Source: Fodinibacter sp963811825 (lineage in GTDB: Bacteria; Actinomycetota; Actinomycetes; Actinomycetales; Dermatophilaceae). Taken from it: DNA of 64,000 nucleotides. The notes below the pieces were generated by a model. The model had not been told where the DNA came from and did no database searches. It saw only the letters and a program-made list of their open reading frames with translations. Position numbers and translations under genes: made by a program. Position 1 is the stretch's first letter; every line of letters begins with the position of its first letter. This document shows, piece by piece, positions 49,605-58,150 of the stretch. Location of the stretch: positions 1 through 64,000 of the forward strand of contig CAWESS010000029.1 in assembly GCA_963811825.1 (NCBI GenBank). Reading direction: 5' to 3'.

Positions 49605-50618
49605 TCAGTACTGGCGGTCGGGCAGGGCCGTCTTCGCCGCCTCGGGAGAGTCGAACACCGCGCTCGGCACGATGATGTACGGCTCGACCTTCTCACCCGC
49701 GAGGGCTGCCTTGACGGCCGTCATGGCCGTCTCTCCGAAGAGCGGGTTGTACTCCGCGACGAAGCTGAGCTCCGAGGCGGACAGCGCCTCGAGGGCCGGC
49801 TTCGTGCCGTCGATCGTCGCGATCTTGACGTCGACGCCGGGGGTCAGCCCGGCTTCCTTGGCAGCGGCCACCGCGCCCAGGCCCATCTCGTCGTTCTGGG
49901 CGAAGACCAGCTGGATGTCGTTGTTGTTGGCCTTCAGCACGGTCTCGAAGACGCTCTTGGCCTCCTCGGTGGACCAGTTGGCCGTCTGTGCTCCGACCTT
50001 CTTCAGCGTCGGGACCGCACCGACGACGTTGTCCCAGCCCGTGTTGCGCTCGTTGACGACGCCGACGCCGGCGGGCCCTTCGAGGATGAAGTAGTTCCCT
50101 CCCTCGGGGAGCGTCTCCACGGCCCACTTCCCCACGTTCTCGGCCACGACGACGTTGTCCGGGGCGATGCGCGTGACGTACAGGCTCGGGTCGTTCGGCT
50201 CGATGCCGCGGTCGATGAGCAGGACCGGGATCTCGGCCTCCTGCGCGCGCTTGAGCGAGTCCTCCCAGCCCGTGGCCTCGGTGGCCGACAGGAGGATCAC
50301 GTCGACCTCCTCGTCGACGAACGACGTGAACGCGTCGATCTGCGACTTCTGGTCGAGGTTCGCGGCCGGCGCGTACTTCAGGTCGAATCCGGCCTCCGGG
50401 GTGAACGTGTCCTGGATGTTCTTCTCGTTGGCTGCGCGCCAGTTGCCCTCGGGGCCAACCGCGACGAACCCGACGGTCACGACCTCGGCGGAGGCGCTGC
50501 CGGTGCTCTCACCGGAACCATCGCCATCGTCACTGCTCCCGCAGGCGGCCAGACCGAGTACGAGTGCCCCTGCTACGGCGATGCCGCGCAAGCCGAAGGG
50601 GCGCTTGGATGTTGCCAT
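49605..50618 (-). CDS. Sugar ABC transporter substrate-binding lipoprotein (YtfQ-like)
   Basis: 337 residues. Lipoprotein signal with L-G-L-A-A-C (Cys26), then a Gly/Ser linker and a periplasmic-binding-protein fold: V-G-F-V-A-V-G-P-E-G-N-W-R, I-D-A-F-T-S-F-V-D-E, D-V-I-L-L-S-A-T-E and V-F-A-Q-N-D-E-M-G-L-G-A-V. It resembles the E. coli YtfQ/arabinofuranose binding proteins. AGGAGA lies 4 nt before ATG 50618. First gene of the arabinose operon; the LacI-type site at 50710-50723 lies before it. Confidence 0.9.
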   Translation of the reverse strand: MATSKRPFGLRGIAVAGALVLGLAACGSSDDGDGSGESTGSASAEVVTVGFVAVGPEGNWRAANEKNIQDTFTPEAGFDLKYAPAANLDQKSQIDAFTSFVDEEVDVILLSATEATGWEDSLKRAQEAEIPVLLIDRGIEPNDPSLYVTRIAPDNVVVAENVGKWAVETLPEGGNYFILEGPAGVGVVNERNTGWDNVVGAVPTLKKVGAQTANWSTEEAKSVFETVLKANNNDIQLVFAQNDEMGLGAVAAAKEAGLTPGVDVKIATIDGTKPALEALSASELSFVAEYNPLFGETAMTAVKAALAGEKVEPYIIVPSAVFDSPEAAKTALPDRQY

Positions 50619-50709
50619 TTCATCTCCTGCCGTGAGGCCCTCCGACGCCATCGTCGAAGAGGGAGTTCCCAGTGCCCCTTGAGCGAACACTCGGGTTCTG
50701 TGACTCCAT

Positions 50710-50723
50710 TGTGACCGCTAACA
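50710..50723. promoter_or_regulatory. LacI-family operator candidate
   Basis: TGTGACCGCTAACA, with a central CG and half-sites TGT-A / TA-CA, fits the 14-bp dyad of sugar-operon LacI regulators. It lies 92 nt before the binding-protein start and 66 nt after the end of the LacI-type gene, in the operon promoter region. Confidence 0.55.
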
Positions 50724-50788
50724 TTCAGGAACTGAAGGGGCAATCGGGAAGTCGTTACCCATCTGTTACCGGAAACAACACGTCGCGT

Positions 50789-51814
50789 TCAGCCCAGCCG
50801 TGCTGGTGCGCCGGTGGAGGCCCGCTCGACGAGAAGTGGCTGGATCCGGTCGTGCGCCACCACGTCCTCGCCCTCCGTGGCGATCAGCAGCTGCTGGAGG
50901 GCCAAGGAGCCGAGCGCCGCGAAGTCCTGCCGGACCGTGGTGAGCGGGGGGAGGAAGTGGCGAGCGTCCGGAAGGTCGTCGAACCCGACGACGCTGACGT
51001 CCTCGGGCACCCGCACTCCCCGCTCGGCCAGTCCGTGGACGAGGCCCAGGGCCATCTGGTCGTTGGCGGCGAAGATGGCCGTCGCGTCGCCGAAGTCGTG
51101 GCTCCTGCCGAACTCGTGGCCGCAGTCGGAGGTCCAGTCGCCGATGAGGGGAGGGGCGACGGGAAGGCCGGCGGCCTCGAGCGTCTCGCGCCAGCCCTGG
51201 AGGCGCCCCAGGGCGTCGAACCAGTCCAGCGGGCCCGCGAGGTGGGCGATGGAGCGGTGGCCGAGCTCGATGAGGTGCCTGACCGCCAGCACCCCTCCCG
51301 CGTGCTGGTCGACCGCCACCGTGTGCATCGCCGCCTCCGGCTCGGCCTTGACGACGAGGATCGGCAGGCCGGTGATCTGCTGGCGCAGCACGTGCAACGA
51401 GGACACCCGCGGGGCGATGACGCACAGGGCCTCCACCCCCTGGGTGACCAGCTCGAGGACGCCGGCATCGATCTGGGAGTCCTCGTCGTCGGAGAGCGAG
51501 AACGAGCTGATGGCGTAACCGGCGGCCCGCGCGGCGTGCTCGATGGCGTGCAGCGTGCTGCTCGGCCCGTACTGGACGGGGGAGTCGATGATGACGCCGA
51601 TCCGCATCGCCCGCTTCGTGGCCAGGGCCCGGGCGATGGAGCTGGGGGTGTAGTGCATCTCCTCGATCGCGAGGAGGACGCGCTCGCGGGTGGACTCCCG
51701 GATGTTCGGGTGGTTGTTGAGCACGCGCGACACCGTCATGTGCGACACGCCCGCGTGCTTGGCCACGTCGTAGATGCTGGGCCGCTGCCAGCCTCCGGAT
51801 TCCCGCTCCGACAT
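50789..51814 (-). CDS. LacI family transcriptional regulator (arabinose operon)
   Basis: 341 residues. N-terminal helix-turn-helix S-I-Y-D-V-A-K-H-A-G-V-S-H-M-T-V-S-R-V-L, hinge helix S-S-I-A-R-A-L-A-T-K, then the sugar-binding core (I-G-V-I-I-D-S..., A-I-F-A-A-N-D-Q-M-A-L-G, V-P-E-D-V-S-V-V-G-F-D-D). AAGGAGG lies 4 nt before ATG 51814. It is encoded just upstream of the transporter genes on the same strand and probably represses them until arabinose is present (inference from position). Confidence 0.92.
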   Translation of the reverse strand: MSERESGGWQRPSIYDVAKHAGVSHMTVSRVLNNHPNIRESTRERVLLAIEEMHYTPSSIARALATKRAMRIGVIIDSPVQYGPSSTLHAIEHAARAAGYAISSFSLSDDEDSQIDAGVLELVTQGVEALCVIAPRVSSLHVLRQQITGLPILVVKAEPEAAMHTVAVDQHAGGVLAVRHLIELGHRSIAHLAGPLDWFDALGRLQGWRETLEAAGLPVAPPLIGDWTSDCGHEFGRSHDFGDATAIFAANDQMALGLVHGLAERGVRVPEDVSVVGFDDLPDARHFLPPLTTVRQDFAALGSLALQQLLIATEGEDVVAHDRIQPLLVERASTGAPARLG

Positions 51815-51946
51815 CAGCCCTCCTTCGCTCGGTCGCCCCTGTCCCGGCGTCGGCCCGTGCCACCTCTCGGTGGCGTTCGGCTCCAGACTAGGGCCACCTG
51901 CGCCGACCCCCTCCACGGCGCCCGGCTGGGCTGCCAGACTCGGCGC

Positions 51947-52627
51947 ATGACCGTTGAGAGGTGGGAGCGGCGCGCCGAGGTGCCGCTCATCCTGCTGGCG
52001 CTGGCCTTCCTCGTCGCCTACGCGTGGCCGGTGCTCGACCCCCGGATGGACCCCGACGCGCGCACCTTCCTGGGCGTGGTGTCGTGGACGGTCTGGGGTG
52101 CCTTCGCCATCGACCTGTTCATCCGGCTCGCCCTCGCCGAGGACCGGGGGAGGTACGCCCTCAGCCACTGGTACGACGTCGCCCTCGTCGCGCTGCCGCT
52201 GCTCCGCCCCTTCCGGCTGCTCCGACTCGTGGCCCTGGTGCGCATCCTGGACCGCTCCGTGTCGGCCAACCTCGCTGGACGGGTGCTCGTCTACGTCGGC
52301 GGGGCGGCGGCCCTGTCCGTGGGCCTGGGCGCCCTGGCCGTGCTGGACGCCGAGCGCGACGCCCCCGAGGCCAACATCACGACCTTCGGTGACGCACTGT
52401 GGTGGGCCTGCACGACGGTGACCACGGTGGGCTACGGCGACCGCTACCCGGTGAGCGCCGAGGGGCGGGTCGTGGCGGTGGTGCTCATGGTCGTCGGCAT
52501 CGGAGTCGTCGGGGCGGTCACGGCATCCGTCGCCACCTGGATCCTCGGCCGCGTCGAGGCCGAACGGGCCGGGCGAGCCGCCCGTGACGTCCAACCCGCA
52601 GAAGGTGCGCCGCCGAACATGCAGTGA
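51947..52627 (+). CDS. Voltage-gated potassium channel (two-pore type subunit)
   Basis: 226 residues. Five or six hydrophobic segments, an Arg/Leu-rich R-P-F-R-L-L-R-L-V-A-L-V-R-I-L stretch like an S4 voltage sensor (~85-100), and the pore loop T-T-V-T-T-V-G-Y-G-D-R-Y-P with the K+ selectivity filter TVGYGD. A coiled C-terminal tail follows. ATG 51947 with CAGACT 6 nt upstream (leaderless). Stands alone, divergent from lacI. Confidence 0.92.
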   Translation: MTVERWERRAEVPLILLALAFLVAYAWPVLDPRMDPDARTFLGVVSWTVWGAFAIDLFIRLALAEDRGRYALSHWYDVALVALPLLRPFRLLRLVALVRILDRSVSANLAGRVLVYVGGAAALSVGLGALAVLDAERDAPEANITTFGDALWWACTTVTTVGYGDRYPVSAEGRVVAVVLMVVGIGVVGAVTASVATWILGRVEAERAGRAARDVQPAEGAPPNMQ

Positions 52628-52791
52628 GGGCCGATCGCTGCCAATCTTGGGTCCAACACACCTCCTCGGACGAACGTTCGGAAGCAAAACAACACAAACG
52701 GGTGCCCGAATCGCTTTACATTGCCGATGAACTAGTGGTTGGATACTCACAACGGCCCGACGAGGGGCCGTCCGGTGGACGAAGGAGTCCG

Positions 52792-52893
52792 ATGCACGCA
52801 GCGGAGCGTCACCAGCGGGTCCTCGCCGGGACCCCGAGCCGGCACCGGTCCACCCCCCGGATGCCGGTCGACCCGCAGGCCGTGACGACGTGA
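52792..52893 (+). pseudogene. Remnant of a DeoR-type fructose regulator (33 codons)
   Basis: A short frame with a strong ribosome site (GAAGGAG, 4 nt before ATG). It reads M-H-A-A-E-R-H-Q-R-V-L-A-G then an unrelated tail and stops at a TGA that overlaps the fruK GTG by 4 nt (GTGA). The first ~12 residues match the start of DeoR/FruR regulators (M-Y-A-x-E-R-x-x-x-I-L-x), which normally head fru operons in actinobacteria. An in-frame or near-in-frame deletion seems to have removed the rest. It may now serve only as a short coupling ORF for fruK. Confidence 0.5.
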
Positions 52894-53834
52894 TCGTCAC
52901 CCTGACCCCGAACCCGAGCATCGACCGCGCGATCGTCATCGACGCCCTCCTTCGCGGCGAGGTGCACCGCGCCACCTCCAGCCGCATCGACCCGGGCGGC
53001 AAGGGCGTCAATGTCAGCCGGGCCCTCGCGGCACAGGGCACCGACACCGTCGCCGTGCTTCCCTCCGGCGGCCCTGAGGGCCACCTCATGGACGAGCTGC
53101 TCGACACCGCCGGCGTCGCGCGCCGCAGCGTCCCGGTCACCGGGAGCCTGCGGATGAACATCAGCGTCCTCGAGCCCGACGGCACGACGACCAAGCTCAA
53201 CGAGCCGGGCCCGCAGCTGTCACCCGCCGAGGTCGACGCCCTCCTCACGGCCACGCTGGATGCCGCTCACGGCGCCTCCTGGGTCGTCGCCTGCGGCAGC
53301 CTCCCGCCGGGAGCCCCGGCCACCCTCTATGCCGAGCTGGTCACGCGGGTGCGCGAGCGCGGCATCCGGGTCGCCGTCGACTCCTCCGGCGCCCCCATGC
53401 CGCTCGCGGTCGCCGCCCGACCGAGCCTGATCAAGCCCAACCACGAGGAGCTCGCCGAGCTCGTCGGCCACCCGCTGCCCACCCTGGGCGACGTCCGAGC
53501 CGCAGCCCGTGAGCTCGTCGCAGACGGCATCGAGGTCGTCGCCGTCAGCCTGGGCCGCGACGGCGCGATCCTCGTCACCGCCGACGAGGTGGTCCATGCC
53601 GGGGCGACCATCACGGCGCCCCTGTCCACCGTGGGCGCCGGCGACTGCATGCTCGCCGGGCTGCTCCACGGCCTCTCGGCCGGCCTCCCGGCCGCCGATG
53701 CCCTCGCCACCGCCGTCGCGTGGGGCGCAGCAGCCGTCACCCTCCCCGGCAGCCGCGTCCCCACCCCGAACGACCTCGTCGGCATCCCCGTCGAGGTATC
53801 CCGCACGCCCGACTTCTCGCTCGTCCTCAGCTGA
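52890..53834 (+). CDS. fruK: 1-phosphofructokinase (PfkB family)
   Basis: 314 residues. Phosphorylates fructose-1-phosphate at C6. Seen: T-L-T-P-N-P-S-I-D-R, D-P-G-G-K-G-V-N-V-S-R (PfkB signature 1), K-P-N-H-E-E-L and S-T-V-G-A-G-D-C-M-L-A-G (signature 2 with the catalytic Asp). GTG 52890 overlaps the upstream remnant. fruA follows 16 nt later. Confidence 0.95.
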   Translation: MIVTLTPNPSIDRAIVIDALLRGEVHRATSSRIDPGGKGVNVSRALAAQGTDTVAVLPSGGPEGHLMDELLDTAGVARRSVPVTGSLRMNISVLEPDGTTTKLNEPGPQLSPAEVDALLTATLDAAHGASWVVACGSLPPGAPATLYAELVTRVRERGIRVAVDSSGAPMPLAVAARPSLIKPNHEELAELVGHPLPTLGDVRAAARELVADGIEVVAVSLGRDGAILVTADEVVHAGATITAPLSTVGAGDCMLAGLLHGLSAGLPAADALATAVAWGAAAVTLPGSRVPTPNDLVGIPVEVSRTPDFSLVLS

Positions 53835-53850
53835 CCAGAAAGGAACCGGC

Positions 53851-55966
53851 ATGGCACTCATCACCGAAGACCAGGTCGTCCTCGCACTCACCGGTGCCGA
53901 CCGCCACGAAGCCACGACCCTGCTCGCGCAGCAGCTCGTGACCAGTGGCCGGTGCACCGACATCGACACCTTCCTCGCCGACGTGCGCGAGCGCGAGAGC
54001 AAGATGGCGACCGGCCTGCCCGGCGGCATCGGCATCCCGCACGCTCGCAGCACCGCGATCACCGAGCCCTCGCTCGTGTTCGGTCGCAGCGCCGAGGGCA
54101 TCGACTGGGGTGCCAAGGACGGCCCGGCCACCCTCGTCTTCCTCATCGCAGCACCCGAGGGCGGCGGTGACGCCCACATGCAGATGCTGCCCAAGCTCGC
54201 CCGGGCCCTCATGAAGAAGGACTTCAAGGCAGCCCTGGCCGCCGCGACGACCGAGGCCGAGGTCGTGCGCATCGTCGAGGCCGAGGTCTCCCTCGACCCG
54301 GCGCCCGCAGCCCCCGCCGCCGCTGCTGCCACCGGGGCAGCCGCCGCAGCCGCCACGACGCCGGATGCCGGTGCGGCACCGCCCGCAGCCGCTCCGGCCG
54401 CCGCTGCGGTTTCCGACGCCCCGCAGTCGATGAACCTCGTCGGGGTCACCTCGTGCCCGACCGGCATCGCGCACACCTACATGGCGGCCGAGGGCCTGGA
54501 GAGACGCCGCGAAGGCCGCCGGGCACACGATGAAGATCGAGACCCAGGGCTCCGCCGGGTCGAACCCGCTCTCCGCGGCCGAGATCGCCGCTGCCGACGC
54601 CGTGATCTTCGCCCACGACCTGCCCGTCAAGGACGCCGGCCGCTTCGCCGGCAAGCCGATCGTCGACGTCGGCGTCAAGAAGGGCATCTCCGACGGCCCG
54701 GCCCTCGTCGCGGAGGCCGTGCGGATGGCCGAGCAGTGGAGGTTGCACCCGGGGTTGGCCGCCGAGGCGATGTCGGCAGGGCCGGCGGTGTCCGGTGGGC
54801 TGGCGAGCAAGGTCGACAGCGACGCGAGCACGGCCACGAAGGTCCGCCAGTGGCTGATGACCGGTGTGTCCTACATGATCCCGTTCGTCGCGGCGGGCGG
54901 CATCCTCATCGCCCTGTCGTTCATGCTCGCGCAGGTCGCGATCGGTGAGCAGGGCGCGATCGAGATCGTCAAGTACGGCCTGACGGCCGAGGGCGAGTTC
55001 AACATCACCCAGAACTTCAACCCGCTCAGCCTGACGTCGTGGGCGGCCCTGCTGTTCGTCATCGGTGGCGCGGCCTTCGGCTTCCTCGTGCCGATCCTGT
55101 CGGGGTTCATCGCGTTCGCCATCGCCGACCGGCCCGGCCTCGTGCCCGGCATCGTCGGCGGCTCGATCGCCGCGACGATGGGCGCCGGCTTCCTCGGCGG
55201 CCTGGTCACCGGCATCGTCGGCGGCCTCGTGGCCCGCTGGATCTCCGGCTGGAAGGTGCACAAGGGCGTGCGCGGCGTCATGCCGGTCGTCGTCATCCCG
55301 CTGCTGTCGACCCTCATCACCGCCGGGCTGTTCATCACCCTGCTCGGCCGCCCCATCGTCGCCCTCACCGACGCCCTCAACGACGCGCTGTCCGGCCTCA
55401 CCGGCACGAGCGCGATCCTGCTCGGCGCCATCCTCGGCGCGATGATGGGCTTCGACCTCGGCGGCCCGGTCAACAAGGTGGCCTACGCCTTCGCCACGGC
55501 AGGCCTCGCCGGCGCCGGTGCCGCAGCCGACTCCCCGCCGCTGCTGATCATGGCCGCGGTCATGGCTGCCGGCATGGTCGCCCCGCTCGCGATGGCCCTG
55601 GCCACCACGGTGCGCCCGAAGCTCTTCTCCGAGCCCGAGCGCGAGAACGGCAAGGCGGCCTGGCTGCTCGGCGCCTCGTTCATCTCCGAGGGTGCCATCC
55701 CGTTCGCCGCGGCCGACCCCGTGCGCATCATGTCCTCCTCGGTCGTCGGGTCGGCGATCACCGGCGCCCTGGCGATGGCCTTCGGGCTGGGCATCCGGGC
55801 GCCGCACGGTGGCCTGTGGGTGACGCCGATCATGGGCAGCGTGACGCAGGTGCTGCTCTTCGTCGTGGCCCTGGCCGTCGGGGTCGCCGTCATGGCCTCC
55901 ATCGTCATCTTCCTGAAGTCGCGCGACACCCGCCTCGCCGAGGTGGAGGCCGTCGCCACCGTCTGA
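53851..55966 (+). CDS. fruA: PTS fructose transporter subunit IIABC (one frameshift)
   Basis: About 705 residues. EIIA (1-150) with G-I-P-H-A-R (His64, phosphate acceptor); an Ala/Pro linker; EIIB (~190-290) with V-G-V-T-S-C-P-T-G-I-A-H-T (active Cys); EIIC from ~330 with about nine helices, including G-A-M-M-G-F-D-L-G-G-P-V-N-K and E-G-A-I-P-F-A-A-A-D-P. A frame change at ~54500 splits EIIB: the first frame reads G-L-E-R-R, the correct continuation is D-A-A-K-A-A-G-H-T-M-K, consistent with one extra A near GAGAGACG. Likely a sequence error. AAAGGA before ATG 53851. Imports and phosphorylates fructose. Confidence 0.9.
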
Positions 55967-56042
55967 ACCGACGGGACCCTCTCGTCGCACCGATCCAGCA
56001 CCACCCGATCCAGAGCACGTCCGTTCACAAAGGAGCACCTTC

Positions 56043-56312
56043 ATGGCACAGCGCACCGTCACCATCGCCTCGTCCGTCGGCCTGCACGCCCGCCCGGCCG
56101 CCATGTTCGTCGAGGCCGCGGGGGAGACCGGCCTCGACGTCGAGATCGGCCGCCCCGGCGAGGACGCCGTCGACGCGACCAGCATCCTCGGGGTCATGGC
56201 TCTCGGCGCCAAGCACGGCGAGGAGATCGTGCTCACCGCTGAGGGCGACGGAGCCGACGAGGCGCTCGAGACCCTCGTCGCCCTCCTCTCGCGCGACCTC
56301 GACGCGGAGTGA
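56043..56312 (+). CDS. ptsH: Phosphocarrier protein HPr
   Basis: 89 residues. S-V-G-L-H-A-R-P-A-A-M-F with the phosphoryl His15, and a conserved Ser47 in S-I-L-G-V-M-A-L-G. Carries phosphate from enzyme I to FruA. AAAGGAG upstream of ATG 56043. Its stop overlaps the ptsI start. Confidence 0.96.
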   Translation: MAQRTVTIASSVGLHARPAAMFVEAAGETGLDVEIGRPGEDAVDATSILGVMALGAKHGEEIVLTAEGDGADEALETLVALLSRDLDAE

Positions 56313-58000
56313 ACGAGGTGACCGCGACGGAAACCCGCCAAGGCATCGGCGTCAGTCCGGGGTCCGCGTACGGTCCGGTGGTGCAGGTCGCGCCGCCGGT
56401 CCGGCCGCCGGCCGACGAGTCCCCGGCGGAGGACCGCGAGGCGGCGCTGGCTGATGTCAAGGCGGCCTTCGAGTCCGTCGCGGTCGCCCTCGAGGGCAAG
56501 GCCCGGCACGCCGACGACACCGCGCAGCAGATCCTCAAGGCCACAGCCCTCATCGCCCGCGACAAGGGGCTGATCAAGGCCGCGGGCAAGCAGCTGGATG
56601 CCGGGCGCGGCCGGGCGAACGCCATCGCCAACGCGGTGGAGGAGTACTGCGCCCAGTTCGAGGCGCTCGGGGGCTACTTCGCCGAGCGGGTCACCGACCT
56701 GCGCGACGTCGGCTCACGGGCCGTCGCCGCCGTGCTCGGGGTCCCGGCACCGGGTGTGCCCGACTTCACCGAGCCGAGCGTCATCGTCGCCGAGGACCTC
56801 GCACCCGCGGAGACGGCGACGCTCGACCGGGCGCTCGTCGTCGGCATCGTCACCCAGGCGGGGGGGCGAACGAGCCACACCGCGATCCTCGCGGCGCAGA
56901 TGGGCATCCCGGCGGTCGTCCAGCTCAAGGACGCGACCGGCATCCCCGTCGGCACGTTGGTCGCGCTCGACGGCGACTCGGGCGAGGTCACCATCGCGCC
57001 CGATCCCTCGATCGTCGAGGAGCAGAAGGTGCGCCGCGACAAGCGGGCAGCGGCCCTGGCCGGGACGAGTGGGCCCGGCACCACCCGCGACGGGCACGCC
57101 GTGGCCCTGCTCGCGAACATCGGCGGGGTCAAGGATGCCGAGGAGGCGGCAGCTCTCGACCTCGAGGGGGTCGGCCTCTTCCGCACCGAGTTCGTCTTCC
57201 TCTCGGCCGACAAGGCGCCGACCGTGGAGGAGCAGACCGAGATCTACCGCAAGGTCATGGCGCCCTTCGGTGATCGCCGCGTGGTCGTGCGCACGCTGGA
57301 TGCCGGGGCCGACAAGCCGTTGGCGTTCGCCGACCTCGGCCCGGAGGAGAACCCGGCGCTGGGCCGGCGTGGTCTCCGGCTGTCGGCGGAGCGCCCCGAG
57401 CTGCTCGACGCGCAGCTCGAGGCCCTGGCCATCGCGGCCAAGGAGACCGGGGCCGACGTGCGGGTCATGGCGCCCATGGTGGCCACCGCCGAGGAAGCCG
57501 CCTGGTTCGCCCGGCGCGTGCGCGAGAACGGCCTGCCGAAGGGCGGGGTCATGATCGAGGTCCCGGCGGCGGCACTGCGGTCGGCGCACGTCCTGGCCGA
57601 GGTCGAGTTCGGCAGCATCGGAACCAACGACCTCGCGCAGTACACGATGGCGGCGGACCGCATGCAGGGAGAGCTGTCCGACCTGCTCGACCCGTGGCAG
57701 CCGGCGGTGCTCGACGTCGTCGCTGCCGCGTGTGAGGGAGCGGCCACCACCGGCCGACCGATGGGGGTGTGTGGTGAGTCCGCGGGTGACCCGCTGCTCG
57801 CCCTCGTGCTCACGGGCCTCGGGGTCTCGAGCCTGTCGATGGCGCCGAGCAAGGTGCCCGTCGTGCGCCTGGCGCTCTCGCTGCACACCCTTCCCGAGTG
57901 CCAGGGCATCGCGGCTGCGGCCAGGGCTGCCGCCACGGCCCGCGACGCCCTCGAGGCGGTCCGCGACCTCGCCCGCAGCGAGCTCACCGACCTCCTGTGA
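56309..58000 (+). CDS. ptsI: Phosphoenolpyruvate-protein phosphotransferase (PTS enzyme I)
   Basis: 563 residues. Takes phosphate from PEP and passes it to HPr. Seen: G-I-G-V-S-P-G-S-A near the N-terminus, T-Q-A-G-G-R-T-S-H-T-A-I-L-A (phospho-His190), G-L-F-R-T-E-F-V-F, R-T-L-D-A-G-A-D-K and F-G-S-I-G-T-N-D-L-A-Q-Y-T, with C-G-E-S-A-G-D-P (catalytic Cys region). GTG 56309 overlaps ptsH by 4 nt (GTGA); GTG 56318 is an alternative. The general PTS genes sit inside the fructose operon. Confidence 0.95.
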   Translation: MNEVTATETRQGIGVSPGSAYGPVVQVAPPVRPPADESPAEDREAALADVKAAFESVAVALEGKARHADDTAQQILKATALIARDKGLIKAAGKQLDAGRGRANAIANAVEEYCAQFEALGGYFAERVTDLRDVGSRAVAAVLGVPAPGVPDFTEPSVIVAEDLAPAETATLDRALVVGIVTQAGGRTSHTAILAAQMGIPAVVQLKDATGIPVGTLVALDGDSGEVTIAPDPSIVEEQKVRRDKRAAALAGTSGPGTTRDGHAVALLANIGGVKDAEEAAALDLEGVGLFRTEFVFLSADKAPTVEEQTEIYRKVMAPFGDRRVVVRTLDAGADKPLAFADLGPEENPALGRRGLRLSAERPELLDAQLEALAIAAKETGADVRVMAPMVATAEEAAWFARRVRENGLPKGGVMIEVPAAALRSAHVLAEVEFGSIGTNDLAQYTMAADRMQGELSDLLDPWQPAVLDVVAAACEGAATTGRPMGVCGESAGDPLLALVLTGLGVSSLSMAPSKVPVVRLALSLHTLPECQGIAAAARAAATARDALEAVRDLARSELTDLL

Positions 58001-58008
58001 GCCGAGTG

Positions 58009-58048
58009 GGGTGCTCAGGTGGCTGCTCCAGCGACCACCTGAGCACCC
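58009..58048 (+). terminator. Hairpin terminator after the fru-pts operon
   Basis: GGGTGCTCAGGTGG (58009-58022) pairs perfectly with 58035-58048 around a 12-nt loop, 8 nt after the ptsI stop. Confidence 0.75.
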
Positions 58049-58150
58049 AAGGCTGGCCCTGACCCCGGGCGAGGGGACGGCGCGCCCCCGGTCGCGGGTA
58101 ACATGGCGCCCGTCCCGTGGCACCCGCACCTCACCCTGGAGTCCTCGCGC

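Noticed and set aside
52671..52680. CGAACGTTCG as an SOS (LexA) box
   Set aside because: Actinobacterial LexA sites need about four bases between CGAAC and GTTCG; here the halves abut, and no SOS gene follows.
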